This document shows, one piece after another, positions 23,893-32,571 of a stretch of 40,222 nucleotides of DNA. Source of the DNA: an uncultured Clostridia bacterium (GTDB lineage Bacteria; Bacillota; Clostridia; Oscillospirales; JAAYOS01); contig CALXFK010000018.1 of assembly GCA_944387575.1 (NCBI GenBank), forward strand, positions 1 to 40,222. The letters are read 5' to 3'. The position numbers were made by a program, and so were the translations under genes. The notes beneath the pieces were generated by a model. It was given only the letters and a program-made list of their open reading frames with translations. It searched no databases and had not been told where the DNA came from. The first letter of the stretch is position 1, and the number at the start of each line of letters is the position of its first letter.

Positions 23893-24740
23893 TGCGCTAC
23901 CTCCTCAAGCTCCGCACGCTTCGCCGCTATTTCGGCGAGCGCCGCGGCAGTCTGTTCGTCATTGGTCGCCTTGCCGTGCCAGGACGCATTGTTCTCCATG
24001 AAGCTCACGCCCTTGCCCTTCACCGTATTCATTATTATACAGAACGGACGGTCGCTGCACGCGCGGGCTTCGGCAAACGCGCGCTCCATATCGTCAAACG
24101 AATGCCCGTCTATCGTGCACACGCCAAACCCGAACGCGCGCATTTTCGCGTCTATCGGGTATGGGCTCATGACCTTCGCCACCTCGCCGTCTATCTGGAG
24201 GCGGTTGCTGTCGATGATGACACAGAGATTCGAGAGCCCGAAGTGAGCCGCGCTCATGAACGCCTCCCAAACTTCCCCCTCCTGGATCTCACCGTCGCCG
24301 AGAAGGGCGTACACCCGCCAGTCCGCGCCGCTCAGCTTCCCGCCGAGCGCCATTCCGACCGCCGCGCTGATGCCCTGACCGAGACTGCCGGTGGACATGT
24401 CCACCCCCGGCGTGATGCCGAGCGACGGATGCCCCTGAAGGATGCTGCCGGTGTGCCGCAGTGTAAGCAGCGCCTCGCGCGGAAAGAACCCGCGCAGTGC
24501 GAGCACCGCATACAGCCCGGGCGCGGTGTGACCCTTGGACAGCACGAACCTGTCCCTCCACGGCGCCTCCGGCTCGGCGGGATCGACCCGCAGCTCACGC
24601 AGGTAGAGATATGTGAACATGTCCGCAGCGGAGAGACTTCCGCCCGGATGCCCGGACTTTGCGGCGTGTGTCGCCTCGATTATGCCACGGCGCACTTCGC
24701 ACGCCGCAAGCTCCAGCTCACGCCTCGATTTATCGTTCAT
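23889..24740 (-). CDS. Transketolase, N-terminal subunit
   Basis: This is the TPP-binding half of the split transketolase, which moves two-carbon ketol units between pentose, hexose and tetrose phosphates. The 283-aa protein has SGHPGGSLS (29-37), SKGHTAPGLYA (68-78) and the TPP/Mg motif GDGEIQEG (148-155) followed by IIDSNRLQIDG. GGAGG lies 5-6 bases before the ATG. Split transketolases of this kind are common in Clostridia and archaea. I see no convincing promoter in the 135 bases upstream, which contain only a small TGCCA/TGGCA hairpin and an A+T-rich stretch with a repeated GCATT. Confidence 0.93.
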   Translation of the reverse strand: MNDKSRRELELAACEVRRGIIEATHAAKSGHPGGSLSAADMFTYLYLRELRVDPAEPEAPWRDRFVLSKGHTAPGLYAVLALRGFFPREALLTLRHTGSILQGHPSLGITPGVDMSTGSLGQGISAAVGMALGGKLSGADWRVYALLGDGEIQEGEVWEAFMSAAHFGLSNLCVIIDSNRLQIDGEVAKVMSPYPIDAKMRAFGFGVCTIDGHSFDDMERAFAEARACSDRPFCIIMNTVKGKGVSFMENNASWHGKATNDEQTAAALAEIAAKRAELEEVAQ

Positions 24741-24875
24741 GTATCCTCCTCACGGCACGCCTCATCTCTTAATTGCCACAATGGCACGACTGCCGCGTTT
24801 TTTGACGTTTTTGTATTATCTGCGAGCTATATCCATTATTATTTTATTGTACTGCATTGCATTGCATATTGCGGC

Positions 24876-25457
24876 TCACTCCGGCTCGCCCTCATTCTGC
24901 GGCGGCGCCTGGAGTGCGATTATCTTTGCGGTGAGCAGCTTTGCAAGGCAGCTCGTGACCGCGGCGCTCATTACAAGATCGCGCACCTCCGAGCCGGTAT
25001 CCACGCTCTCGTCAAACACCGGCGACGCATTCAGCCGCACCTGCTCGCTGAACACCTGCGCAAGCCGCTTGTGTATCGCCACGAAGCTCTCATAGTCCCG
25101 CCGCAGCTCCGCCTCGTCCGAGCAGCTTATCATCTTCGCCACCACCGCCATCGGCAGCGTCTGCTTGAGCACGCACACCATGATAAGGCACGCAATATGC
25201 GGACGGCTGTACCGCTTGCGCACCGGCGGCGGCACCACCCCGAGCTTGACATAGTTGTTGACCATCGACCGCGTGAGCAGCTTCTCGTCGTTGCCGCTGT
25301 ACACAAAGTGGCTCAGATACTCGCATATCAGCGACACCACCTGGTCCATGTAGAGCTGCATGTGCGGGAGCTGTTCCCAGTCCGGCAGGTCGTACGCCGT
25401 TATATAGTTCTCCCACCGCACCAGCTTCGCCGCGATGAGCTTCTTGTCGTACCCCAT
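24876..25457 (-). CDS. DUF1836 domain-containing protein
   Basis: The 193-aa protein has the DUF1836 pattern: LPHMQLYMDQVVSLICEYL near the start and LLTRSMVNNYVKLGVVPPP, a helix-turn-helix-like segment resembling a MerR recognition region, then RPHIACLIMVCVLKQTLPM. Function is unknown in the family; DNA binding is plausible. The ATG at 25457 is preferred for the GGAAGGAAG just upstream. An ATG 21 bases earlier (25478) is possible; the longest open frame would begin upstream of the predicted transcript and is excluded. Confidence 0.83.
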   Translation of the reverse strand: MGYDKKLIAAKLVRWENYITAYDLPDWEQLPHMQLYMDQVVSLICEYLSHFVYSGNDEKLLTRSMVNNYVKLGVVPPPVRKRYSRPHIACLIMVCVLKQTLPMAVVAKMISCSDEAELRRDYESFVAIHKRLAQVFSEQVRLNASPVFDESVDTGSEVRDLVMSAAVTSCLAKLLTAKIIALQAPPQNEGEPE

Positions 25458-25499
25458 CTCTCTTCCTTCCGCCTTCATGAAGTCCACGTTTCCGACCCT

Positions 25500-25528
25500 A
25501 TTATACACCCACCGCCGCACCGTGTCTA
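25500..25528 (-). promoter_or_regulatory. Predicted promoter of the DUF1836 gene
   Basis: On the minus strand, TAGACA (25523-25528), 17 bases, TATAAT (25500-25505): eleven of twelve consensus bases. Confidence 0.7.
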
Positions 25529-25570
25529 CGCTCGATAGTCCCCTCGGCGCAGGTTTGTCTATATTGCCTA

Positions 25571-25599
25571 TTTACATAGCTGCGTTTGCAATGTATCAT
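25571..25599 (+). promoter_or_regulatory. Predicted promoter of the degV operon
   Basis: TTTACA (25571-25576), 17 bases, TATCAT (25594-25599). The near-palindrome GGTTTTAAAAACC (25600-25612) follows at the predicted start site and could be an operator. Confidence 0.65.
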
Positions 25600-25634
25600 G
25601 GTTTTAAAAACCAGATAGAGAGGTGTTCCAAACT

Positions 25635-26747
25635 ATGTCGTTCAAGTTATTTACCGATTCTGCGGCGTCGCTTCCCGGCGCGCTGCTCGATGAGCTGGAC
25701 ATTGGGCTTGTCTCGATGACATACACGACCCCCGACGGGGCGGAGCACATCTGCCAGCAACGCGGGGTAGATTTTGACGCGGAGGCGTTCTACTCGGACA
25801 TCCGGACGAACCATACACATGTGCGCACGACGCTGATAAATTCTGCGCAGTTTTATGAGGCGTTCGAGCCGTACTGCCGGGACGGCGTGAGTTTGCTGTA
25901 CATCGGGCTTTCGAGCGGCATAAGCGGGACGTATGCGGCGGCGTGCGCCGCGGCGGACGAGCTTCGCGAGGAGTATCCCGGCGCGGAGATACTGACGGTG
26001 GACACGCTCGGCGCGTCGCTCGGCGAGGGTCTGCTGGTGCTCGAAGCCGCCGACCTGCGGGACGGCGGGGTGAGCGCGTCGGAGGCGGCTCAGCGGATAG
26101 ATTCATTGAAGAAGTATGTCTGCCAGCGGTTCATAGTGGACGACCTCGTGGCTCTGCGCCGCGGCGGCAGGCTCAGCGGAACGGCGGCGGTCGTCGGGAC
26201 GCTTATGAACATAAAGCCGGTGCTGATGGGAAACGAAGAGGGCAAGATAGTCTGCGCATCCCGCGAGCGCGGGCGCGCACGGGCGATACGCGCGCTTGTC
26301 GATTCGTTTGTCGAGCTCGCGGTGAACCCCGAAAAGCAGACGGTCGGCATCTCGCACACCGGCTGCTACGACGACGCGGTCGCGCTCAGCGAACAGATCC
26401 GCGCCCGCTGCGACGTCGGCGAGTTCCTGATAGTCGACCATGAACCGGGCACCGGTTCCCACCTCGGACCGGACGCGCTCGCCCTCTTCTTCTACGCCGC
26501 CGACGCCCGCACCGCCCCCGCCGACCTCCACTCCCGCGCCGCCGCCTTCGCAAGCTCCGCCACCCGCAGCGCGCGCGACGCGGTGGACACCCTCCGCGCA
26601 GCGGTTCGCGGCGGCGTGAAGGGCAGCGCCGAGGCGGTCCGCAATGCCCGTGCCGCACACCGTGCCAGCACGGCATCAAACGCAGGCACCAGCTCCAAAA
26701 ATCCCGACAACACCGACAACACCAGTGCCGGAGGTGAGGTGGAGTGA
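25635..26747 (+). CDS. DegV family fatty-acid-binding protein with C-terminal extension
   Basis: DegV/FakB proteins hold a fatty acid and present it to the kinase FakA. The N-terminus KLFTDSAASLP is the family hallmark, and later blocks (LLYIGLSSGISGTY, EILTVDTLGASLGEG, LVALRRGGRLSG, GPDALALFFYA) match the two-domain fold to about residue 285. The last ~85 residues are rich in Ala, Arg, Ser and Asn (for example STASNAGTSSKNPDNTDN), unlike normal DegV proteins, and look disordered. ATG 25635 is chosen; GAGAGGTG is 9-12 bases upstream. The stop overlaps the next gene (GTGA). Confidence 0.88.
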   Translation: MSFKLFTDSAASLPGALLDELDIGLVSMTYTTPDGAEHICQQRGVDFDAEAFYSDIRTNHTHVRTTLINSAQFYEAFEPYCRDGVSLLYIGLSSGISGTYAAACAAADELREEYPGAEILTVDTLGASLGEGLLVLEAADLRDGGVSASEAAQRIDSLKKYVCQRFIVDDLVALRRGGRLSGTAAVVGTLMNIKPVLMGNEEGKIVCASRERGRARAIRALVDSFVELAVNPEKQTVGISHTGCYDDAVALSEQIRARCDVGEFLIVDHEPGTGSHLGPDALALFFYAADARTAPADLHSRAAAFASSATRSARDAVDTLRAAVRGGVKGSAEAVRNARAAHRASTASNAGTSSKNPDNTDNTSAGGEVE

Positions 26748-27322
26748 AACGCCGTATCGCGTTTGTAATACGGGTCATCACGCTGCCTCCGGTGATGATA
26801 GCGGCGCTGCTGCTGCTCTGCTGGGAGGCGAAGCGGAGTCTGTTTTCCGGGGTTGGCGAGCTTGCGCTGTCGGTGCTGTTCCTGATGGTGCTGCCGCTGC
26901 TCGCGTACCCGCTCCAGCCGCTGATACCCAAGCTTCGCGCCGCCGGACGGCAGGGTCAGCGCAACTTCGCGTTCGTGACCACCTTCGTGGGGTACACTGC
27001 GGCGGTCATATACGGGGTGCTCGAGCATGTCGAGCCCGGGCTGATGGTCATATACGCGTCGTACTTCGCGTCCTACTGCCTGCTTCTGCTGATGAACTAT
27101 GTCGGCTTGAAGGCGAGCGGTCACGCCTGCGGAATAGCCGGACCGATGATACTCGCCATATACACGCTCGGTCACCTCTGGTGCATAGTCCCCTGTGTAC
27201 TGCTCGGGGCGCTTGTCGCGTGGAGTTCGCTCGAACTCGGGCGGCACACCGCGCGCGAGCTGATATTCGGGGCGCTCGCCGCGCTCGTCGGGTTCGGCGC
27301 GGGGGTGCTCACCGCCGCGTGA
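26744..27322 (+). CDS. Integral membrane protein, PAP2-phosphatase-like
   Basis: The 192-aa protein has about six hydrophobic helices. Two PAP2 (lipid phosphatase) motifs are partly visible: SGHA (125-128), like the PSGH motif, and LGRHTARELIFG (165-176), like SR-x5-H-x3-D but with Glu in place of Asp. The first motif (K-x6-RP) is not recognisable, so the active site may be degenerate. A role in polyprenyl or phospholipid phosphate turnover is an inference. The GTG start overlaps the degV stop and has GGAGGTGAGG upstream; coupling to the fatty-acid-binding DegV protein supports a lipid role. Confidence 0.75.
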   Translation: MKRRIAFVIRVITLPPVMIAALLLLCWEAKRSLFSGVGELALSVLFLMVLPLLAYPLQPLIPKLRAAGRQGQRNFAFVTTFVGYTAAVIYGVLEHVEPGLMVIYASYFASYCLLLLMNYVGLKASGHACGIAGPMILAIYTLGHLWCIVPCVLLGALVAWSSLELGRHTARELIFGALAALVGFGAGVLTAA

Positions 27323-27350
27323 CAATTTACGACATTTATAACATTTGATT

Positions 27351-28280
27351 TTAAAGAGCTGCCGCGGGCGGCTCTTTTTTTGCGGGCGAAAGGCTTTTTC
27401 GGAGGGAGGGGAGCTGCGCCGCAACTATCGCCACCATCATCAGCGCGCACCCGCCGAGTTCGCGCGGCGTTAGCTGTTCATGTAGAAGCAGCCATCCGCC
27501 GAGCACCGCAAACACCGACTCGAGACTCATTATCAGCGCCGCAACGGTCGGCGTGCTCTCCCTCTGCCCGAGCATCTGGAGCGTGTACGCAAGCCCGCTG
27601 CTCAACACGCCCGCGTAGAGTATCGGCAGCCACGCCGACGCGATGCCGTCCACGCTGAGCGTGTCCCGCTCGAAGATCAGCGCCCCCGCCGTGCATATCA
27701 CCCCGCATATCAGGAACTGCACGCAGCAGAGCTTCAGACAGTCCTCCTGCGGCGCGGCGCGGTCTATGACAAGTATGTGCGCGGTGAACACCGCTGCGCA
27801 GCCGAGCATCAGCAGGTCACCGGTACCCGGCACGAGCGACGCGCCCGGCTCTATGCAGAGCAGATACATCCCACTCACCGCGAGCACCAGCGCCGCCACC
27901 GTCTGCACCGGTCGCCGCGCCCCGCTCCGCAACCCCGGCAGCAGCGACACCACCGGCACCAGGATTATGTAGAGCGCGGTGATGAACCCCGCCTTCCCCG
28001 CCGTCGTGTACTTCAGCCCGAACTGCTGAAGAGTCGTCGCCGCGGTCACAAGCAGCCCGCACACCGCCCCCGCCTTCCACGGCCAGCGTTTCCGCTCGAC
28101 CGGACGCAGCCGGTCGAGCACCAGTATCAGCGGCAACAGCGCCCCCGCCCCGACAAGCGACCGCGCCCCGTTGAAGGTCAGCGCCCCTATCGCGCCCCCA
28201 ACGCTCTGCGCCACAAACGCCCCGCCCCATATGGCTGCCGCAAGTATCAGCAGTATGTTCGCCCGTATCCGTCTCGCCAT
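27351..28280 (-). CDS. EamA (DMT) family transporter
   Basis: The ~309-aa membrane protein has ten predicted helices in two EamA repeats. The first holds AAAIWGGAFVAQS and FNGARSLVGA; the second ILYAGVLSSGLAYTLQMLGQR and AALIMSLESVFAVLGGWLLL, all DMT hallmarks. Such proteins export or import small metabolites; the substrate is not predictable. ATG 28280 is chosen for ACGAGG 8 bases upstream; a GTG nine bases earlier is the alternative. Its last nine codons lie inside the hairpin that ends the converging operon. It is divergent from hppA. Confidence 0.88.
   Translation of the reverse strand: MARRIRANILLILAAAIWGGAFVAQSVGGAIGALTFNGARSLVGAGALLPLILVLDRLRPVERKRWPWKAGAVCGLLVTAATTLQQFGLKYTTAGKAGFITALYIILVPVVSLLPGLRSGARRPVQTVAALVLAVSGMYLLCIEPGASLVPGTGDLLMLGCAAVFTAHILVIDRAAPQEDCLKLCCVQFLICGVICTAGALIFERDTLSVDGIASAWLPILYAGVLSSGLAYTLQMLGQRESTPTVAALIMSLESVFAVLGGWLLLHEQLTPRELGGCALMMVAIVAAQLPSLRKSLSPAKKEPPAAAL
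27353..27381 (+). terminator. Terminator of the degV operon, overlapping the EamA coding end
   Basis: An 11-bp stem (27353-27363 with 27367-27377, one G-U pair) and GCG loop, then a T-run (seven T in total). It lies inside the last codons of the converging transporter gene. Confidence 0.85.
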
Positions 28281-28342
28281 TTCGCGCACCTCGTCCTCAA
28301 ATCTTAGAAAATGTAAAGATAATATTACCTGTAATTAGTTCG

Positions 28343-28371
28343 TTGACTTCAACAACATATTGTGTTATTAT
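28343..28371 (+). promoter_or_regulatory. Predicted sigma-A promoter of hppA
   Basis: TTGACT (28343-28348), 17 bases, TATTAT (28366-28371). The -35 lies in a palindrome GTTGA-CT-TCAAC (28342-28353) that could be a regulator site. The whole intergenic stretch (28290-28450) is A+T-rich. Confidence 0.65.
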
Positions 28372-28450
28372 TAGAATATTAACATAGTGGGGTATATTTA
28401 CTATTTTTAGGAATATATACCACATATAGTACAAAAAGGGGGAAAAATCT

Positions 28451-30535
28451 GTGACTGTGTCCTTGACCACCATTTATTCGCTGTCGTTTCTCGTGATGTC
28501 GGTAGCATTTGCGGCTGCGTGTTTCCTGTACCGCTGGGTGCTGCGCTACAAGGTGCAGAACCGGGAGATAGCGGAGGTCGCGCGGCTGATACGCGAGGGC
28601 GCGAACACCTTCATGCGCCGCGAGTACAAGATACTTGCGCTGTTTGCGGCGGTGGTGTCGGTGTTGATACTGCTGCTGCTCCCCTCCCCGATATGGCGTG
28701 GCGAACCGCTCACAAATCTCAGCATGGCGCTTGCATACATAGCGGGCACGGCGCTCTCGGCAATCGCGGGGAAGATAGGCGTCCTTGTGGCAAACGACGC
28801 GAATGCGCGCGCGGCGGAGGCGGCAAAGCAGGGCATAAAGCCGGCGTTCCTCATCGGGTTCCGCGGGGGCGCGGTGATGGGGCTCGCGGTGGTCGGGTTC
28901 TCGCTTGCGGGGGTCGCGGGAGTGCTCTGTCTCGTCGGGGACGCGACGGTGCTGCTCGGATTCTCGTTCGGGGCGAGTTCGCTTGCTCTCTTCGCGAAGG
29001 CGGGCGGCGGCATATTCACAAAGACCGCCGACATCTCCGCCGACCTCACCGGCAAGGTCGAGCTCGGCATCCCGGAGGACGACCCGCGCAATCCCGCAGT
29101 CATTGCGGACAATGTCGGGGACAACGTCGGGGACGTCGCCGGAATGGGCGCCGACCTGTTCGACTCGAACGTCGCGGCGATGACCTCGGCTATCGTCATA
29201 GCGCAGTCTCTCTCCGGCTCGTTGAAGAATATCGAGATGGTGTTCGTCTACTCGATAATAGGGCTTCTGAGCTCGATAATCGGCATCGCGTCCGCGCGCA
29301 TAAACCGCAGGGGCGACCCGACCTCCGCTCTGAACAGTTCCACCTACGTCACCACCGCCGTCTTTCTCGCGCTCACCGCCGCCGCCACCGCCGTTTTCGA
29401 CGGGTTCTCCTGGCGGATATGGGGCGCATCGGCGACCGGGCTCGTTGTCGGTGTGATAATCGGCATCACGACCGACTACTTCACAAACGACTCCCGCCCG
29501 ATAGTCCGCCGGGCGGCGCACGCCTCCGCTTCCGGACCGGCGTTCACCGTACTCAGCGGCGTGTCCTACGGGTTCATATCCGCGCTTCCCGCAATGGTCG
29601 GCATCGCGCTGAGCGCACTTGTCGCGTACAACCTGTGTGCGCCGATGGGCGACGGGTACGCGATATTCGGCATCGCCATGTCGGCGGTCGGAATGCTCTC
29701 GATAGTCGGCATGATTATCTCGAACGACGCATACGGTCCCATCGTCGACAACGCCCGCGGGCTTGCCGAGATCGGCGGGCTCGGCGAGGAGACGATCCAG
29801 GTCGCCGACTCGCTGGACAGCGCCGGAAACACCGTCAAGGCGGTCACCAAAGGCTTCTCCATCGGCGCTGCCGGGCTCACCGTCATATCCCTTCTCGGCG
29901 CGTTCATGAGTGAGGTCAACACCGCGCTCGCCGCCGCAGGCAAGGCGCCCATCAGCGGCTTCGACCTCATGGACCCGGTCGTGTTCTTCGGCATACTCAT
30001 CGGCGCCGCCATCCCCGCAGTATTCTCCGCAATGCTCATCCTCGGCGTCGACCGCAACGCGCAGCGCATGGTCTCGGAGATACACCGCCAGTTCGACAGC
30101 ATACCCGGACTGCGCGAGGGAGAACCGGGCGTCAAACCCGAGTACGACCGCTGCATCGACATCGCAACCACCGGCGCACTCCGCGAACTCATCCCCGCCG
30201 GTCTCGTCACCATCCTCGCGACCATCGTGGTCGGTCTCGTCGGAGGCGCGTCGGCGGTCGGAGGGTTCCTCGTCGGCAACATCGTGAGCGGTCTCCTGCT
30301 CGCGCTCTTCATGTCCAACTCGGGCGGACTCTGGGACAACTCGAAAAAGTACATCGAGGCGGGCGCAGAGGGCGGCAAGGGCAGCCAGGCTCACCACGCC
30401 GCAGTCATCGGTGACACGGTCGGCGACCCGTTCAAGGACACCGCCGGTCCGTCAATAAACACCCAGATAACCGTAGTGTCACTCGTCGCATCGCTGCTCA
30501 GCGGTCTGTTTGCGTCCTTCTCGCTATTCGTGTGA
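28451..30535 (+). CDS. hppA: Membrane-bound ion-pumping pyrophosphatase, predicted K+-independent H+-type
   Basis: It couples hydrolysis of cytoplasmic pyrophosphate to ion export. The 694-aa protein has about 16 helices and all core motifs: TADISADLTGKVE (192-204), the metal/PPi-binding DNVGDNVGDVAGMGADLFDS (220-239), NDAYGPIVDNARGLAE (425-440) and GDTVGDPFKDTAGPS near the end. The subtype site reads GNTVKAVTKG (459-468). Lys463 and Thr466 are the residues of the K+-independent class, where K+-dependent (often Na+-pumping) enzymes have Ala and Gly. The GTG start has AGGGGG 8 bases upstream. It is monocistronic with its own promoter and terminator. Confidence 0.95.
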   Translation: MTVSLTTIYSLSFLVMSVAFAAACFLYRWVLRYKVQNREIAEVARLIREGANTFMRREYKILALFAAVVSVLILLLLPSPIWRGEPLTNLSMALAYIAGTALSAIAGKIGVLVANDANARAAEAAKQGIKPAFLIGFRGGAVMGLAVVGFSLAGVAGVLCLVGDATVLLGFSFGASSLALFAKAGGGIFTKTADISADLTGKVELGIPEDDPRNPAVIADNVGDNVGDVAGMGADLFDSNVAAMTSAIVIAQSLSGSLKNIEMVFVYSIIGLLSSIIGIASARINRRGDPTSALNSSTYVTTAVFLALTAAATAVFDGFSWRIWGASATGLVVGVIIGITTDYFTNDSRPIVRRAAHASASGPAFTVLSGVSYGFISALPAMVGIALSALVAYNLCAPMGDGYAIFGIAMSAVGMLSIVGMIISNDAYGPIVDNARGLAEIGGLGEETIQVADSLDSAGNTVKAVTKGFSIGAAGLTVISLLGAFMSEVNTALAAAGKAPISGFDLMDPVVFFGILIGAAIPAVFSAMLILGVDRNAQRMVSEIHRQFDSIPGLREGEPGVKPEYDRCIDIATTGALRELIPAGLVTILATIVVGLVGGASAVGGFLVGNIVSGLLLALFMSNSGGLWDNSKKYIEAGAEGGKGSQAHHAAVIGDTVGDPFKDTAGPSINTQITVVSLVASLLSGLFASFSLFV

Positions 30536-30577
30536 ACACCGCCGCTCCGGCTCGACGCCGCCATTTTCAACCGCACC

Positions 30578-30604
30578 AAAGGGAACCGAGAGGTTCCCTT
30601 TTTT
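30578..30604 (+). terminator. Terminator of hppA
   Basis: A 10-bp perfect stem (30578-30587 with 30592-30601), GAGA loop and T6 run. Confidence 0.9.
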
Positions 30605-30643
30605 GTACCCCCCACACACGGTACAAAGAACCGCACGCGCAAC

Positions 30644-30672
30644 GGAACCCCGCGAAATAATCGCGGGGTTCC
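30644..30672 (-). terminator. Hairpin after pckG, likely terminator
   Basis: A 12-bp perfect stem (30644-30655 with 30661-30672) and 5-base loop, 31 bases after the pckG stop. The tail has few T, so it is a weak rho-independent terminator or an mRNA 3' stabiliser. Confidence 0.65.
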
Positions 30673-30702
30673 ACATTTTGCGGTATATCCGGGACTTTTC
30701 GA

Positions 30703-32481
30703 TTACTTTGCGAGGCGCTCCTCGAAGTCGCTGAGCTCCTTCTTGAGGACTGCCGGCAGAGTATCGAACTCGTCGAACTTGGCATAGAACTGCTTAATCG
30801 ACTCGACGTCCTCTTTCCAGAGGTCCTTGTCGACCGAGAGGAGGTCCTTCATGGTGTCGAGGTTGACGTCGTCAAGACCCTCGATGTTGATGTCCTCGGG
30901 ACGCGGCATGTAGCCGATCGCGGTCTCCTCGGCGTCGATCTCGTCGAATGCGCGCTTCATGATCCACTCGAGCACGCGGAGGTTGTCGCCGAATCCGGGC
31001 CAAATGAAGTTGCCCTCGTCGTCGGTACGGAACCAGTTGACGTTGAATATCTTCGGGGCGTGCGGGATCTTCTTGCCCATGTCTATCCAGTGCTGGAAGT
31101 AGTCGCCCATGTTGTAGCCGCAGAACGGCAGCATCGCCATCGGGTCGCGGCGGACAACGCCGACTGCACCGGCGGCGGCGGCGGTGGTCTCGGAAGCCAT
31201 TATCGAGCCTACGAACACGCCGTGGTTCCAGTCGAAGCTCTGGTAAACCAGCGGAGCGGTCTTGGCGCGGCGTCCGCCGAACACTATCGCGCTGATCGGC
31301 ACGCCGTTCGGGTTATTGAACTCGGGGCTGATGCAGGGGCAGTTGACAGCCGGAGCGGTGAAGCGGCTGTTCGGATGAGCGCCGTTCTCCTTGGAGGTCT
31401 TGCCGTTCCACGGGTTGCCCTTCCAGTCGATGGCGTGCTCAGGCGGATTCTTGTCCAGCTTCTCCCACCAGACGGTGTTGTCGTCGAGGTTGTGGGCGAC
31501 GTTGGTGAAGATGGTGTCCTTCATGGTGCTGATAAGAGCGTTCGGGTTGGACTTCATGTTAGTGCCGGGAGCAACGCCGAAGAAGCCGTTCTCCGGGTTG
31601 ACCGCCCAGAGCCTGCCGTCCTCGCCAACGCGCAGCCACGCGATGTCGTCGCCAACGCACCAGACCTTGTAGCCCTTAGCCTTGTATCCCTCCGGCGGGA
31701 TGAGCATTGCCAGGTTGGTCTTGCCGCAGGCGGACGGGAACGCGGCGGAGAGGTAACGGACCTCGCCCTGCGGGTTCTCGATGCCGAGTATCAGCATGTG
31801 CTCAGCCATCCAGCCCTCGTTGCGTCCGAGGTAGCTCGCGATACGGAGCGCGAAGCACTTCTTGCCGAGCAGCACGTTTCCGCCGTAAGCCGAGTTGACC
31901 GAGCAGATGGTGTTGTCCTGCGGGAACTGGACAATGTAACGCTCCTCGGGGTTGACGTCCTTCTTTGCATGGACGCCCTTGATGAAGTTCGGGTCGTCTC
32001 CCAGCGCGTCAAGAACGTTCTTGCCGACGCGGGTCATTATCTTCATGTTCAGCACGACGTATATCGAGTCGGTAAGCTCGATGCCGTACTTCGCAAACGG
32101 GCTGCCGACAACGCTCATTGAATACGGGATGACGTACATCGTGCGACCCTTCATCGCGCCGTCGTACAGCGCGTTGAGCTTTGCATACATCTCGCCGGGC
32201 TCCATCCAGTTGTTGGTCGGACCAGCTTCCTTGCGGGTGGGCGTGCAGATAAAGGTGCGGTCCTCAACGCGCGCAACGTCGTTGACGGCGGTGCGGTGAA
32301 GCATGCAGCCCGGGAGCTTCTCCTGGTTGAGCTCCTCCATCTCGCCGGTGGCAAACGCCTCCGCGCGCAGCTTGGCATAGAGCTCCTCGCTGCCGTCTAT
32401 CCAGACCACCTGGTCCGGCTTGAGCAGCGCGACCTTCTCGTCGATCCAGTCGAGTACGGCCTTGTTTGTGGTAAGTGCCAT
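30703..32481 (-). CDS. pckG: Phosphoenolpyruvate carboxykinase (GTP)
   Basis: It interconverts oxaloacetate + GTP and PEP + CO2 + GDP. The 592-aa protein is the GTP-type enzyme: the P-loop PSACGKTN (249-256) is the GTP-PEPCK form, with VGDDIAWLR (about 277-285) for metal binding and FGGRRAKTAPLVYQ for the nucleotide. Length matches the GTP class (~590-620), not the ~530 of the ATP class. In fermenters it often runs towards oxaloacetate, saving energy on the way to succinate. GGAG lies about 8 bases before the ATG. It stands alone between two promoters. Confidence 0.96.
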   Translation of the reverse strand: MALTTNKAVLDWIDEKVALLKPDQVVWIDGSEELYAKLRAEAFATGEMEELNQEKLPGCMLHRTAVNDVARVEDRTFICTPTRKEAGPTNNWMEPGEMYAKLNALYDGAMKGRTMYVIPYSMSVVGSPFAKYGIELTDSIYVVLNMKIMTRVGKNVLDALGDDPNFIKGVHAKKDVNPEERYIVQFPQDNTICSVNSAYGGNVLLGKKCFALRIASYLGRNEGWMAEHMLILGIENPQGEVRYLSAAFPSACGKTNLAMLIPPEGYKAKGYKVWCVGDDIAWLRVGEDGRLWAVNPENGFFGVAPGTNMKSNPNALISTMKDTIFTNVAHNLDDNTVWWEKLDKNPPEHAIDWKGNPWNGKTSKENGAHPNSRFTAPAVNCPCISPEFNNPNGVPISAIVFGGRRAKTAPLVYQSFDWNHGVFVGSIMASETTAAAAGAVGVVRRDPMAMLPFCGYNMGDYFQHWIDMGKKIPHAPKIFNVNWFRTDDEGNFIWPGFGDNLRVLEWIMKRAFDEIDAEETAIGYMPRPEDINIEGLDDVNLDTMKDLLSVDKDLWKEDVESIKQFYAKFDEFDTLPAVLKKELSDFEERLAK

Positions 32482-32522
32482 GAATATTCTCCTTCCGATC
32501 GTTAGTTTCGGCTTGACAACTA

Positions 32523-32531
32523 ATTATATCA
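32523..32531 (-). promoter_or_regulatory. Predicted extended -10 promoter of pckG
   Basis: On the minus strand, TGATATAAT matches the TGn-TATAAT extended -10. The -35 position is poor. A GGCAG-N4-CTGCC inverted repeat (32534-32547) lies just upstream of the -10 and is a candidate regulator site. Confidence 0.5.
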
Positions 32532-32571
32532 ACGGCAGATCCCTGCCAGTCGCCGACATTTTAAATGAGCC

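Noticed and set aside
28379-30397. 672-codon open frame on the minus strand
   Set aside because: It is the antisense shadow of hppA. High G+C at third positions leaves the opposite strand without stops; the composition is Arg/Asp/Tyr-rich and matches no fold.
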